Shown in pieces: positions 42,013 through 51,133 of a DNA stretch of 64,000 nucleotides. The notes beneath the pieces were generated by a model. The model saw only the letters and a program-made list of their open reading frames with translations. It did no database searches and had not been told where the DNA came from. The stretch lies in assembly GCF_019823105.1 (NCBI RefSeq), contig NZ_CP081959.1:124001-188000 (forward strand), written 5' to 3'. Every line of letters begins with the position of its first letter. Positions within the stretch are counted from its first letter, which is position 1. A program made the translations under genes and the position numbers. This DNA comes from Halobaculum magnesiiphilum. Its GTDB lineage: Archaea > Halobacteriota > Halobacteria > Halobacteriales > Haloferacaceae.

Positions 42013-42413
42013 ATCTCATCATCCAGGAGCTGCTGGGCCACCCCACCCATCTGATGTCGCTCGCCGAACTCGAGTATATGACTGGGAAGAGCCAGGCGGC
42101 CATCAAAGACCAGCTGGAGACGCTGATCGATGCAGGGCTCCTTGCACGCTACACGTACGAACCAAGCGAGGGAACACGTGATCTCCCCTCCCAGTTCTAC
42201 GGATTCACAGAGCGAGGCGTCGAGGTCCTCCACGACTACAAGTATCTCCGTGGCCTCCCGGTTGCACGGGCCTTCTACGAAAACACGCGGAAGACCGAGA
42301 AAATCGAGCGCCACGAATCGGCGCCCCGTCCGGAGCTTCCCGAAGCTGTCGCGGAAGCCCTCGAGTTCGACGAGCCCGATCTCGACGCCGTCGATAGTGG
42401 CACAACCCGATAG
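41925..42413 (+). CDS. ArsR-like winged-helix protein
   Basis: 162 residues. AEQQRLFKLLSQDTRHLIIQ and LMSLAELEYMTGKSQAAIKD (residues about 45-64) form a winged helix of the ArsR type, followed by LIDAGLLARYTYE and FYGFTERGVEVLHDYKYL. The C-terminal 50 residues are acidic. In the ancestral arrangement, kept in part at 35544-36141, this gene was probably coupled to a second winged-helix gene by an ATGA overlap. Here it stands alone with a new upstream region. Confidence 0.72.
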   Translation: MSETDTGAADAGPFAEQQRLFKLLSQDTRHLIIQELLGHPTHLMSLAELEYMTGKSQAAIKDQLETLIDAGLLARYTYEPSEGTRDLPSQFYGFTERGVEVLHDYKYLRGLPVARAFYENTRKTEKIERHESAPRPELPEAVAEALEFDEPDLDAVDSGTTR

Positions 42414-42457
42414 ACCTCATCTCTCTGAGCCTAAGGTCGTCTCCGATAACAGGGCAA

Positions 42458-45400
42458 TCATTCGGCAGTGAACTCAACGCCCGTAATCTCAAAGCGCGTA
42501 CCCCCGTCCGAGCTTCTAGTAACGCCAATGCTCCAATTATGAGCCTTAACGACCTGTTGCACAATACTCAGTCCGAACCCGGAACCCTCAACATTTGTTG
42601 AATACCCCACCTCAAACACGGTCTCAACGTCATCTTCTGAAATTCCTGGTCCAGTATCCTCGATGTAGAAGCCGTCCGTCAGTTCGCCGACTGTTACGGC
42701 CACAGCACTGCCACCGTGTTCGACCGCGTTTCGAATGAGATTCTCAAATAGTTGTTTGAGTCGAGGCTCATCAGCCACTATCGTCCGTTCACTTTCGAGG
42801 GTAAGCGAGGCCTCGGCCGTTTCAACATTTTCCCAACACTCTGCAACTACGGCTGCGATATTCACTGGTTCCCTTTCAGTAACGTCCTCTCCTTCACGGG
42901 CCAGCGTGAGGAGATCCACGATGAGAGTTTCCATCCGGCCGTGCGCTCGCTCAATAGTCTCTAGATGTGGGCTCTCACAGTCCTCACGCGCTAGTTCCAG
43001 ATGCCCCGAAGCGACGTTCAACGGATTCCGGAGATCGTGGGATACGATACTAGTGAACTCCTCCAGACGCTCGTTAGCCCGCTTTACCTCTTCCCGCTCC
43101 GTGATGTCCATGTACATCGCCATCGTACCAACGACATCACCGGATTCGTCTTTTCGCGGGACTGACCGCAACACTGTCTCCACGACTTCCCCCTCAGCAG
43201 TCACCAACTCACAGGGCTCTCTGGTGAATTCACCCTTCAAGGACCGTTCGTATCCCTCACCGTCAATCAGCGCTTCCCGAGAGTCTGGCGTGTAGAACTC
43301 CGGGAGTTCCGTTCCAATGACTGCCGCCGGTTCGTATCCGAGCGTGTCTGCAAACTGGTTGTTGCAGTCCGCGATAACTGGTCGACCGTTCTCCGTTCGG
43401 GTGACGACCGCCATCACGGGAGCTTCCTCAAATAGCGTCTGATACTGCTCTTCAAGCCGGGTTGTCAGCTCTTTTAGCTCCTCAGTTTTCTGCTCAAGTT
43501 CCCGTTGGTACTGCTTGGCCTCATTAACATCGAGGTGGATCCCGACAGCACGGATCGGGTCCCCGCCATCATCTCGCTCGACAATCTTGCCGAGATCCCG
43601 TATCCACTTCCACTCACCTTCAGCAGTTTGCATTCGGTGTTCGGTGTCGTAGAAATCCGTTTGCTGGTCGATATGCGCGTCAAGTGCAGCTTCGACATCG
43701 TCGATATCATCTGGATGAACGCGTGTCTCCCACGTTCGGAGGTGTTGGTCGAGTTCGTCGAGGGAGTAGCCGAGCATCTCGGCCCACTGTTCGTTGAACT
43801 CTACTTCGTCGGTCGTCATGTCCCAATCCCACACGCCGAGGTTCGCTCCTTCGACTGCAAATTCGAGACGTTCTTTGAGCGCCTCGATTTCTTGCATTTG
43901 CTGCTTTCGCTCGGTGATGTCGCGGCTGTTGACGACGAATCCCTCGATGGCAGGGTTGGCCAACTGATTGTTGCCGGCGGATTCGAACCAGCGCCACGAC
44001 CCATCCTTGTGCTTGAATCGGTATTCGACAGTCCGTGAAATCTCAGGATCGGCGATCGATTCACTGAACGATTTCATCACATCGTTGCGGTCATCTGGAT
44101 GGACGTATTCGAACGCGATCTCACCAAGCAACTCCTCGGCCTCGTATCCGGTGATGCGCTCGCCCGATGGACTTTGGTACTGGTAGGTTCCGTCCGGATC
44201 GAGAACGGAGATGATGTCCGTCGAGTGTTCGATAAACGCCTGAAACCGCTCCTCCTGCCGTTTGCGATCGGTAATATCCCGCATCATAATGACCGCGGCG
44301 CCCGTTTCTCCATCTGCAACGAGTGGCGAGAATTGATATTCGAACGTCACCTGTTCGCCATCAAAATTGAGCGTCAATTCCAACCGTTCGGGGGAGCCAG
44401 CGGGCCCCTCGCGTTCGAACGTGCGTTCGAGTGCCTGTTCGAATCGGCAAGGATCATCCGCTTCGACAATGTACTCCTCAGCGAGGCGCATCACCGCCTG
44501 CCCTTCGAGGGTATCGAGCGGGGCATCGATGTACTCTATAACCGACTCGTTTACGAACTCGACAATCCACTCATCATTGACGACGAACGCGACATCGTCA
44601 ATGGTTTCAACAATTTTCTCGTACTGCTCTAGCCGTTTCTCGCGCTCCTTGTACTCAGTAACCTGGCGGAAGTAAATCGAGACTCCGCCATCACGATTGG
44701 GGTATACGTTGACATCGAACCACTCCTCGAGACCGGTGTAGTACTTCGTGAACGAGACCGGCTCGTGTGTCTCCTTCGCCCGCCGGTATTCGTCCTCGAA
44801 CTGTGTGCCTCGTGCATCTGCGAACACGTCCCAGAAGTGCCGGTCGAGAAGGTTTGATTCGTCCAGCCCTGCAAGGTCCTCTGTTCGTCCGTTCACCAGG
44901 GTGATCCGCCACTCTGCATCGACTTCGATGACGGCATCGTTCGTGCGGTCGATGATCTGTTGGCGTTTCTGCTCGTGATCTTTCTGCTCGGTGATGTCAC
45001 GGTCGGAGATAAGCAGAGAGACGACCTCGCCGTCGTCGTTTCTCACAGGCCGGAACACACCGCTGACGACGAGTGGCTCGTCAACCGATGTGGAGAGATC
45101 AATTTCAAACTCGACGTACTCGCCAGCAGCCGCCTTGTCGATCCATTCTCGGATTTCCTGTTGGACCGATTCGTCACCGGAAAACCACGGTGTTTTCCAG
45201 AACGGCTTGCCCGTGATCTCTTCTACGTCTGCTTCGATGTACCTCATAGCGGTCTCGTTGATGTCGAGGACAGTTCCATCGGTATCGAGCATCCCTACGA
45301 GAATATTCGGATCATTGAAAACCGCCTGATACCGGCGCTCTTTCTCGCGAAGTTCCTGTTGGCGAGCTTTTCGCTGAGTGATGTCACGAACGCTTACGAT

Positions 45401-46138
45401 GATCCCCCCGATGACCGTGTCTTCGAGGCGATTCCGGCCTCGTACCTCGACCCACCGCCACGATCCGTCAGCGTGGCGCACGCGATACTCGACTGTATGG
45501 TCCTGATCTGGGTGTTCTAGCAAGTCGGCAAACGCATCCGAGGCTGTCGACAGATCCGCTGGATGGACGTGTTCGAACGCATCGGTGCCCTCTAACTCCT
45601 TGGGCTGGTAGCCCAATACTCGCTCGACAGCTGGCGAGATATAGTCCACCTGCGCGTGTTCGTCAACTACTATTACGTAATCGGATGCGCGTTCGAGGAT
45701 TGTCCCGAAGTACGCTCGCGTTCGCGAGACTTCCTCTACGGCACGGATTTGGGCAACGGCATTTGTGATGCGGTTCGCCAATATCGTGTACTGATCCGTG
45801 CCGCTCTCCTTCTGGAGATAATCAGTTACCCCCGCAGAAATGGCATCACTGGCGACTTCCTCTGATCCCTTGCCCGTATAGAGAATAAATGGGAGGTCTG
45901 GATACTCCTCTCGGACGGTCTCGAGGAACTCGATGCCGTTCTGACCGGGCATATCGTAGTCAGAGACGATACAGTCGATACTATCGGTGGAAAGGATTTG
46001 TTGACCCTCGTCGGCGGAGGTCGCTGTTCGAACCGTGATTCGGTCATTCTCCCGTTCTAGGAAGGTCGCAACCATGTCGCTGAGGCTAGGCTCATCATCG
46101 ACATGGAGGACATGGACCCTATCACCTGTTCCACTCAT
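42458..46138 (-). CDS. Hybrid sensor histidine kinase with receiver and about seven PAS domains
   Basis: 1226 residues from the ATG at 46138. An N-terminal receiver with its phosphoacceptor Asp (CIVSDYDMPGQNGIEFLE, residues about 55-72) is followed by about seven PAS/PAC repeats (about 145-1000), then HisKA (FTSIVSHDLRNPLNVASGHL) with the phospho-His, and HATPase (LIRNAVEHGGSAVA, DTGPGISEDDVE, GSGFGLSIVQQVVKAH). It lacks clear membrane segments, so it should sense a cytoplasmic signal such as redox or light. No response regulator with an output domain is adjacent; the Bat-type protein at 37755 is the closest candidate partner. Confidence 0.93.
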   Translation of the reverse strand: MSGTGDRVHVLHVDDEPSLSDMVATFLERENDRITVRTATSADEGQQILSTDSIDCIVSDYDMPGQNGIEFLETVREEYPDLPFILYTGKGSEEVASDAISAGVTDYLQKESGTDQYTILANRITNAVAQIRAVEEVSRTRAYFGTILERASDYVIVVDEHAQVDYISPAVERVLGYQPKELEGTDAFEHVHPADLSTASDAFADLLEHPDQDHTVEYRVRHADGSWRWVEVRGRNRLEDTVIGGIIVSVRDITQRKARQQELREKERRYQAVFNDPNILVGMLDTDGTVLDINETAMRYIEADVEEITGKPFWKTPWFSGDESVQQEIREWIDKAAAGEYVEFEIDLSTSVDEPLVVSGVFRPVRNDDGEVVSLLISDRDITEQKDHEQKRQQIIDRTNDAVIEVDAEWRITLVNGRTEDLAGLDESNLLDRHFWDVFADARGTQFEDEYRRAKETHEPVSFTKYYTGLEEWFDVNVYPNRDGGVSIYFRQVTEYKEREKRLEQYEKIVETIDDVAFVVNDEWIVEFVNESVIEYIDAPLDTLEGQAVMRLAEEYIVEADDPCRFEQALERTFEREGPAGSPERLELTLNFDGEQVTFEYQFSPLVADGETGAAVIMMRDITDRKRQEERFQAFIEHSTDIISVLDPDGTYQYQSPSGERITGYEAEELLGEIAFEYVHPDDRNDVMKSFSESIADPEISRTVEYRFKHKDGSWRWFESAGNNQLANPAIEGFVVNSRDITERKQQMQEIEALKERLEFAVEGANLGVWDWDMTTDEVEFNEQWAEMLGYSLDELDQHLRTWETRVHPDDIDDVEAALDAHIDQQTDFYDTEHRMQTAEGEWKWIRDLGKIVERDDGGDPIRAVGIHLDVNEAKQYQRELEQKTEELKELTTRLEEQYQTLFEEAPVMAVVTRTENGRPVIADCNNQFADTLGYEPAAVIGTELPEFYTPDSREALIDGEGYERSLKGEFTREPCELVTAEGEVVETVLRSVPRKDESGDVVGTMAMYMDITEREEVKRANERLEEFTSIVSHDLRNPLNVASGHLELAREDCESPHLETIERAHGRMETLIVDLLTLAREGEDVTEREPVNIAAVVAECWENVETAEASLTLESERTIVADEPRLKQLFENLIRNAVEHGGSAVAVTVGELTDGFYIEDTGPGISEDDVETVFEVGYSTNVEGSGFGLSIVQQVVKAHNWSIGVTRSSDGGTRFEITGVEFTAE

Positions 46139-46160
46139 ACATATGCAAACCCGAATGCAC

Positions 46161-46541
46161 CTAACGTAAAGTAGATGTGTGGGTGCGGTGCCCCTGAGCG
46201 ACAATTCTGCGTCGGATCCGTGCCCCGTATTCAGCAGGATCGATAAGAAATATGATACCTCCTCTGCTCCTCGATGCTGACTCGTTCATGCTAATGGCGT
46301 CACTACCGAGACGATTGGTGAAACAGAACTGGCATTTCGTCGGGCCGTCTGTGACTGACGCCCCACAGGACCGGCACTCGCCGTCGGTGGCTGTTGGCGC
46401 ATCGAGGTAGCCACCAGCGCTCGTCGCGACGCGTTGCCGACGAGGGTCACCCTCACAGTCGTCGTCCAGCATCGTGTCCGGAATGTGGGACGCCTCGCCG
46501 GTCGGCCGCAGTTCTGCAAAGTCAGCATATCGGTTGTGCAT
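46161..46541 (-). CDS. Truncated haloarchaeal plasmid protein (annotated elsewhere as biosurfactant protein 1)
   Basis: 126 residues. The first 90 or so match a haloarchaeal family by opening (MHNRYADFAELRPTGEASHI), PRRQRVATSAGGYLDAPT and a zinc-ribbon-like CRSCGASV with CQFC. As I recall, relatives are much longer. After MNESASRS the sequence turns into a short unrelated tail (GARIRRRIVAQGHRTHT) and stops, so the gene is cut at about 46270. The functional name used in databases is doubtful. Confidence 0.5.
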   Translation of the reverse strand: MHNRYADFAELRPTGEASHIPDTMLDDDCEGDPRRQRVATSAGGYLDAPTATDGECRSCGASVTDGPTKCQFCFTNRLGSDAISMNESASRSRGGIIFLIDPAEYGARIRRRIVAQGHRTHTSTLR

Positions 46542-46674
46542 CGGTCAGTTCGTAGGTTCTGTCGGTATTGCATTTCAAGTCCGGACGCCTTCGCTCGCAA
46601 CTCACTCTAGATTATGCGAGAGAGTACAAACATATGCGAGTTCAGCGCCAACACTGTCGTAAGAGGTGCCACAC

Positions 46675-47226
46675 ATGTCCGAATCCTCGCGAGATGGGAT
46701 CCAGTCGTGGACTGAGTCGATGAGCGCCCGCGACCGTATTCGGGCGATCGTCGAGATGCTTCGCGAACCGCGGTCGGTCAACTGGATCAGCGAGCAGGCC
46801 GACGCCGCCTGGAGCACGACCAACGAGGAGCTCCAGGATCTCGTCGACCATTGGCAGCTGCGCCGCGTCGAGGCTGGCGAGACAACGCGCTATCTGCCGG
46901 ACTACACGCGCCTGCTCTTCGAGGAGATCCGCATGCTCATCGAGGAAAACACCCGCGAGGAGCTACGGAGCGAATTGGCCGCGATCACTGAGAAGATCGA
47001 GGAGTAGCAGGCGACCTACGACGTCGAGATGTGGGAAGAACTCGAACAGTCGCTCGCTGACGGTGACCTCGCGAGTGACGAACTAAACGAACGCCGTGAC
47101 GTGATTACGCGCTGGGAGGAGAATCTGGAAGACCGTCGCCTCATCAAGCACGCGTTGGCGCTCTACCCAGATGTCGAAGCCGCTCGCGATCAGTTGATCG
47201 ACGTGGCTGACAGCGCGAACCGCTAA
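46675..47226 (+). pseudogene. DUF7342-type winged-helix gene interrupted by an in-frame TAG
   Basis: The ATG at 46675 opens a helix-turn-helix protein (SVNWISEQADAAWSTTNEEL) that meets TAG at 47005-47007. The same frame then continues at once with QATYDVEMWEELEQSLADG to a stop at 47224-47226, giving a protein of normal family length. From memory, relatives have Trp at the stop position, so a single TGG-to-TAG change is likely. Haloarchaea have no known amber suppression, so the gene is probably dead or encodes a short form. Confidence 0.7.
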
Positions 47227-47233
47227 TCCCGTC

Positions 47234-47687
47234 TCACGGCGTGTTTGAGGTGCTATTTAGCTGCTCAATATCGTCGTTATCGTACACAGCCCGCCCCATC
47301 GCATGAACTGCACGCGTCACGAGTGAGACCTCGGTCACACCGATACAGGACGGTTCGGCGTCCGTCGTCACGGCCTCAGGCGGGGGATGGAAATGAACCT
47401 CGGGTGTATGGGTGTTCGGGTGGCGGTCGAAGCGCCAATTGACGTCGTCGCTATCGACGTAGTGGAACGAATACATCCCGAGTTCGATCCACTGGATATC
47501 GAGCCAGGCGCTGTCGGCGTCGTCGACTCCATCGCTGAGACTGATCTGTAATTCCGTGGGAGCGACGACGTCGTCGTATGCCGTGGCGTCGACGAGCGGC
47601 TCGAGTTCGAGCCACAGCTCACGAATCCGCTGGAGCGCTGGAAGATAGATCCGCCCCTAACTCGCCGGCACGGTCGTCACCGTTCAT
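47234..47687 (-). pseudogene. TumE-like putative toxin gene with a frameshift
   Basis: The ATG at 47687 overlaps the stop of the DUF7342-type gene (ATGA), but after about 13 codons the frame is lost. A one-base shift gives IYLPALQRIRELWLELEPLV and then YSFHYVDSDDVNWRFDRHPN and HFHPPP, the same core as the protein at 29929. The last part alone could start at an ATG near 47476. The intact form would be about 150 residues. Confidence 0.6.
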
Positions 47688-48196
47688 ACGGTGAGCTGGT
47701 GGCTGGCCTCGTCGTAGGCGAGTGCCGCTTGCGCGACGGCGAGATTCTGCCGCGTCGTGCGCCATGCGCTGAGGTCGTCCCAGCCCTCCGTCTCGTCGGC
47801 GTCGAGTTGATGGGCGAGTTCTTCGGGAGATACGACGTCGTAACGGTCCTCATAGCGCCGAATCTCGGCCTTCATGTCTTGAATACTGTCGAGCAACTCC
47901 GGCCGATCGACTTCCTCACGCAGCTCGCGGATCCGGGACATCAACACCCGGTCGCTGTTGCGCTTGTACAGCGTCGTTTGGCCGTCCTGTTCCGTCTCAG
48001 CGAACCCGGTGTTCACGACCGCCTTGCAGTGGCGACGCGCCGTCGGCTCGCTCACGAGGGCGCGGTCGGCGATCTCGGCGGCCGACAGCCCCTCATGGGT
48101 CTGTTCGACGATTTCGTATACCCGCTCGAACGGTGTAGTGTCGTCTTTCCAGTCTGTTTTGACTTGCTCGTTGACGTCGTCCCACGTCTCGGTCAT
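47684..48196 (-). CDS. DUF7342-type winged-helix protein, putative antitoxin
   Basis: 170 residues from the ATG at 48196; the longer upstream frame is not used. FERVYEIVEQTHEGLSAAEI and DRALVSEPTARRHCKAVVNT form the helix-turn-helix, followed by a coiled-coil (IRELREEVDRPELL, MKAEIRRYEDRYDVVSPEEL) and a helical end. It overlaps the TumE-like gene by 4 bp. It converges with the third DUF7342-type gene at 46675 across the toxin remnant, so two modules lie tail to tail. Confidence 0.72.
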   Translation of the reverse strand: MTETWDDVNEQVKTDWKDDTTPFERVYEIVEQTHEGLSAAEIADRALVSEPTARRHCKAVVNTGFAETEQDGQTTLYKRNSDRVLMSRIRELREEVDRPELLDSIQDMKAEIRRYEDRYDVVSPEELAHQLDADETEGWDDLSAWRTTRQNLAVAQAALAYDEASHQLTV

Positions 48197-48240
48197 ACTG
48201 GATGCTACGCAGCCGAGGAACAGATAGTTTCCTGAGAAAA

Positions 48241-48398
48241 CTATCTGACGGCAGCGCTTGTAGATGAGCGTCGGCCGGCGACCTGTTCCTCCAACGTATC
48301 TCGGTGTGCCCGAACGGTCGCCTTCGAGGTGTTGGCCACGTCCGCGGGTTCGGATTGCGTCAACCATCCCCCCTCCTCGCGACCGGCCTGTAAACCGC
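48241..48398 (-). pseudogene. 3' scrap of a TFB gene
   Basis: The frame reads GREEGGWLTQSEPADVANTS then KATVRAHRDTLEEQVAGRRS and stops, parallel to the end of the TFB pseudogene at 49257 (GREEGRWFTQSEVAGAANIS). It is the end of the second cyclin repeat. Nothing of the gene survives upstream. Two decayed TFB copies thus lie within 2 kb. Confidence 0.55.
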
Positions 48399-48555
48399 CT
48401 CGAGGTCAATACCCGAAGTTTCTCTCGCGTTTGGACTTGGGCCTCCGGGGGCTGTACCCACTGTACTCTGAGATATTTGTTGAGGTGGGTTCTGGGAGGG
48501 ACCAAACGGTAGTACGGAAGAACGAGCGAACGTTGGGAGACTGCCGTCTTCCGTC

Positions 48556-48693
48556 TTATTCGGTGGCGAGTTCGTCGTAGATCTCCTGGTGCTCGTCGAG
48601 ATCCTGGCGGCCAAGGAACCGGATGAGGTACTGCCGTGCCTCCTTGGGGGACATCTCGTCGGGGATCTCGGGCTGCTCACTTTCAGCGGCCAT
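48556..48693 (-). CDS. 45-residue protein behind the Doc toxin gene, possible antitoxin
   Basis: It begins MAAESEQPEIPDEMSPKEAR and ends with IYDELATE; acidic, probably helical. The ATG at 48693 follows the Doc stop by two bases, so it is co-transcribed. Doc/Fic toxins are normally neutralised by a small partner, mostly encoded upstream; no upstream partner exists here. An antitoxin role is inference. Confidence 0.5.
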   Translation of the reverse strand: MAAESEQPEIPDEMSPKEARQYLIRFLGRQDLDEHQEIYDELATE

Positions 48694-48695
48694 TC

Positions 48696-49241
48696 TCATT
48701 CCTCACTATGGGGGTCGTGGCCATAATCGTTCGGTTCGTGTGACTCATCATCAACTGTGTCGTGCTCCGTTGGCAGTTGGTCTGTGCCGTCAATACGTGA
48801 CAGCCAGAGGTTGATGGTCGCCTCGTACTCCGGAGCGAGCGGCTCTGTATGCTCTCGTAGATATTCGATCACGTCGTCGTCATCGACACCAGCCTCATCC
48901 GTGGCGAGTGACTTCAGAATCTCTTTGATAGTCCGGTCATAGTTGAAGCGTAGACCATTCAAGGCGTAGAAAATTCGAGTCGACATGAGCGCCGTTCGCT
49001 TGTTCCCATCGACGAACGGATGATTCGCCGCAATGAGCCGCAGCAGTTGGAAGGCTTTCTCGTGAAGCGACTCGGGCACCTGACCGAAATGACCTTCCTG
49101 AATATGTTCTACGGTATATTCAATATCACCTGGTGAAGAGATGCCCGCCGCTGTGTCCGCATTTGATTCCACGATCAATTCGTGGATGTCACAGATATCA
49201 GTAGCCGACAAATAGCTGATTGACTCCGATTCCTCGCCCAT
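48696..49241 (-). CDS. doc: Doc-type (Fic fold) toxin
   Basis: 181 residues from the ATG at 49241. The Fic/Doc active motif HPFVDGNKRTAL (residues about 76-87) is complete, preceded by YLSATDICDIHELIV and FGQVPESLHEKAFQLLRLIA. The C-terminal 35 residues are acidic and His-rich. Doc proteins phosphorylate elongation factor Tu or modify other targets and arrest growth. The only candidate antitoxin is the small gene directly downstream. Confidence 0.85.
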   Translation of the reverse strand: MGEESESISYLSATDICDIHELIVESNADTAAGISSPGDIEYTVEHIQEGHFGQVPESLHEKAFQLLRLIAANHPFVDGNKRTALMSTRIFYALNGLRFNYDRTIKEILKSLATDEAGVDDDDVIEYLREHTEPLAPEYEATINLWLSRIDGTDQLPTEHDTVDDESHEPNDYGHDPHSEE

Positions 49242-49256
49242 CGTCAATATACTCTG

Positions 49257-50253
49257 TTACGACGCATATCTAACCTCTGCTTTGTGCAGTTGTCTCTCGT
49301 TTCTGTGTCGTGGTAGTGCTCTTGGTGTCCATCTATGCTCATCGCCCAGCTGTTGTAGTGTATCTCGATGGGTCCGAATTGTTGTTGAGATGTTCGCGGC
49401 TCCTGCAACCTCGGATTGCGTAAACCATCGCCCCTCTTCGCGGCCGGCCTTGTAGAGGAAGGCCGCGGCGATCCGGCCGGATGGACGCCCGTCGTCATGC
49501 CGCGGTCTTCGGCATGCTCTGCGAGGGTTCGAGCACGCTGTCGGATCTCGTCCGGACACTCGAGGTCAGAAGTGAGGCGCGGCACGAACATGCTGGGGGT
49601 AACGGGCTCGGCAGGAAGCCCCAGCTCTTCGATCAGCGGTTCATACGCGTTCGTGACTCCGAGACGCGGGCTATCTCGCTCACGTTGTCCACTAACCGCG
49701 AGAGGCCGTTGCACCGGCAGGCCCCGTAGACGCTGGCCGCGGCGATGGCCTCGATGGACCTGCCACGAAGCAGATCCTCGTTCTGGGCGCTCCGGAAGAG
49801 CTGACACGCCTGGTCGCGGACCGAATCTGAGAGTTCGAGCGCACTCGCCAACCGCCGCACTTCACCCAATCCGTAGGCGAGATTCCGTTCCGCTTTCGAC
49901 CGCCAGCGCCCACGGGTCTGCTCACGGCGCATCCGCGCGAGTCGCCGTCGCTTCTGCCCCGAGAGTTCGTTCCCCTTCGCGTCGGTACCGCGACCGATCT
50001 CCGTCGACAGGCCGCGATCGTGGCGGGCCGCAGTGAGTGGAGCACCCGTTCGCTCGCGCTTCTCGTCGTCGTACGCCCGCCACTCCGGCCCGTGATCGAT
50101 ACGCTGTTCGTCGATGACCAGGCCACAGTCCTCGCAGACCGTTTCGACCGCGTTCGTGGTGACTCGACCGTCGCACTCGGGACACTGGTTCGCACTCGAT
50201 TCCGTTCGGACGTCTTCGTCGAAGCCAGTTTCGTAGATGTCTCTAGTTGCCAT
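49257..50253 (-). pseudogene. tfb: TFB (transcription factor B) gene with two frameshifts
   Basis: The ATG at 50253 starts a protein with a zinc ribbon (NQCPECDGRV, TVCEDCGLVIDE), B-finger (GPEWRAYDDEKRERTG), and first cyclin repeat (DLLRGRSIEAIAAASVYGAC). The frame changes at about 49660 into NAYEPLIEELGLPAEPVTPS and RLTSDLECPDEIRQRART, and again at about 49490 into SGRIAAAFLYKAGREEGRWF and the terminal helix-turn-helix. Without the shifts it would be a TFB of about 320 residues. Either the gene is dead or there are assembly indels. Confidence 0.75.
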
Positions 50254-50348
50254 CGTTCTCACCGTGTTTCGGGAACCCGCCAGTTCGGCGCGCCCCTCAC
50301 CCATTCAGGGGTAAATAGACTCTCCGGAGTAGCGCGTTCCTGTTCCAA

Positions 50349-51077
50349 TTAATTCTCGATGTCGGCCGTAGAGGATAGCCAGAACGTATCATAGTCGACA
50401 TTCATATGCGCCGCATTCGAGGCGACGCCCTGAACATGGTTCTCGCCGGTAATCAGAACAACCTCTGAACAATCGTGCTTCTCGCAGGCTGAGACAATAT
50501 TCTCAAACATTCGTTGGTCCCTGATTGGTCGACGAACATCGCCGAGTCTCGTTCCTATCGTCGTCGCGAAGGCAACCGATCCTAAGGCCGCAATCATCCA
50601 GGGAATCGAACCGCTCAATGCCAGTGTCACCGAGATTAGGAGAAAAATGACTGCAAGCCAGCTTATCAACGTCAAGTGCCGAGGGACCAACTTGGCCCGT
50701 TCTATTAGAGAGACGTCTACCGCCTCCCATTCAACTCCGTGTTTATCAGAAAGCTGTTTGGCAGCCTGAAGACATTGGGTACGTCCACCACTCTTCAACG
50801 TGAGCTGATTGGCTTTCCCTGAAGCCACCATCTTCGTAGCGAAAGCTAAATTGCCGACGATAAATGCGGCCAACCGAAGCATCCCGAAAATCACTGCTAA
50901 CGGGTTCTTCACTACGGTCCACGCAGAATACTTCATCTTCAATGGGTCTCCTTCTGGTGATTCATGGAAAATTCGGTCGACATCTCCACCGACTTTCTCA
51001 TCAACTAATGACGGAACACGACGATCGGGATGGCGTACTCCTAAAATCAATAGGTGGTTCGGTTTTTCAGCACTCAT
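50349..51077 (-). CDS. Membrane protein with TraB/PrgY-like GxxH motifs
   Basis: 242 residues. Three hydrophobic segments (residues about 56-78, 128-150 and 153-175) sit in the middle. The N-terminus has LILGVRHPDR and the C-terminus VVLITGENHVQGVASNAAHM, reminiscent of the two GxxH motifs of the TraB/PrgY/GumN family. In known members the membrane segments are at the end, so the layout differs. The function is unknown. The gene at 51134 is 56 bp upstream on the same strand and also encodes a membrane-like protein. Confidence 0.5.
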   Translation of the reverse strand: MSAEKPNHLLILGVRHPDRRVPSLVDEKVGGDVDRIFHESPEGDPLKMKYSAWTVVKNPLAVIFGMLRLAAFIVGNLAFATKMVASGKANQLTLKSGGRTQCLQAAKQLSDKHGVEWEAVDVSLIERAKLVPRHLTLISWLAVIFLLISVTLALSGSIPWMIAALGSVAFATTIGTRLGDVRRPIRDQRMFENIVSACEKHDCSEVVLITGENHVQGVASNAAHMNVDYDTFWLSSTADIEN

Positions 51078-51133
51078 TTCACGTTCATATTGTGATGTCT
51101 GGTTGACGGGTTTTACAAGTGATAGGAGTCAAT

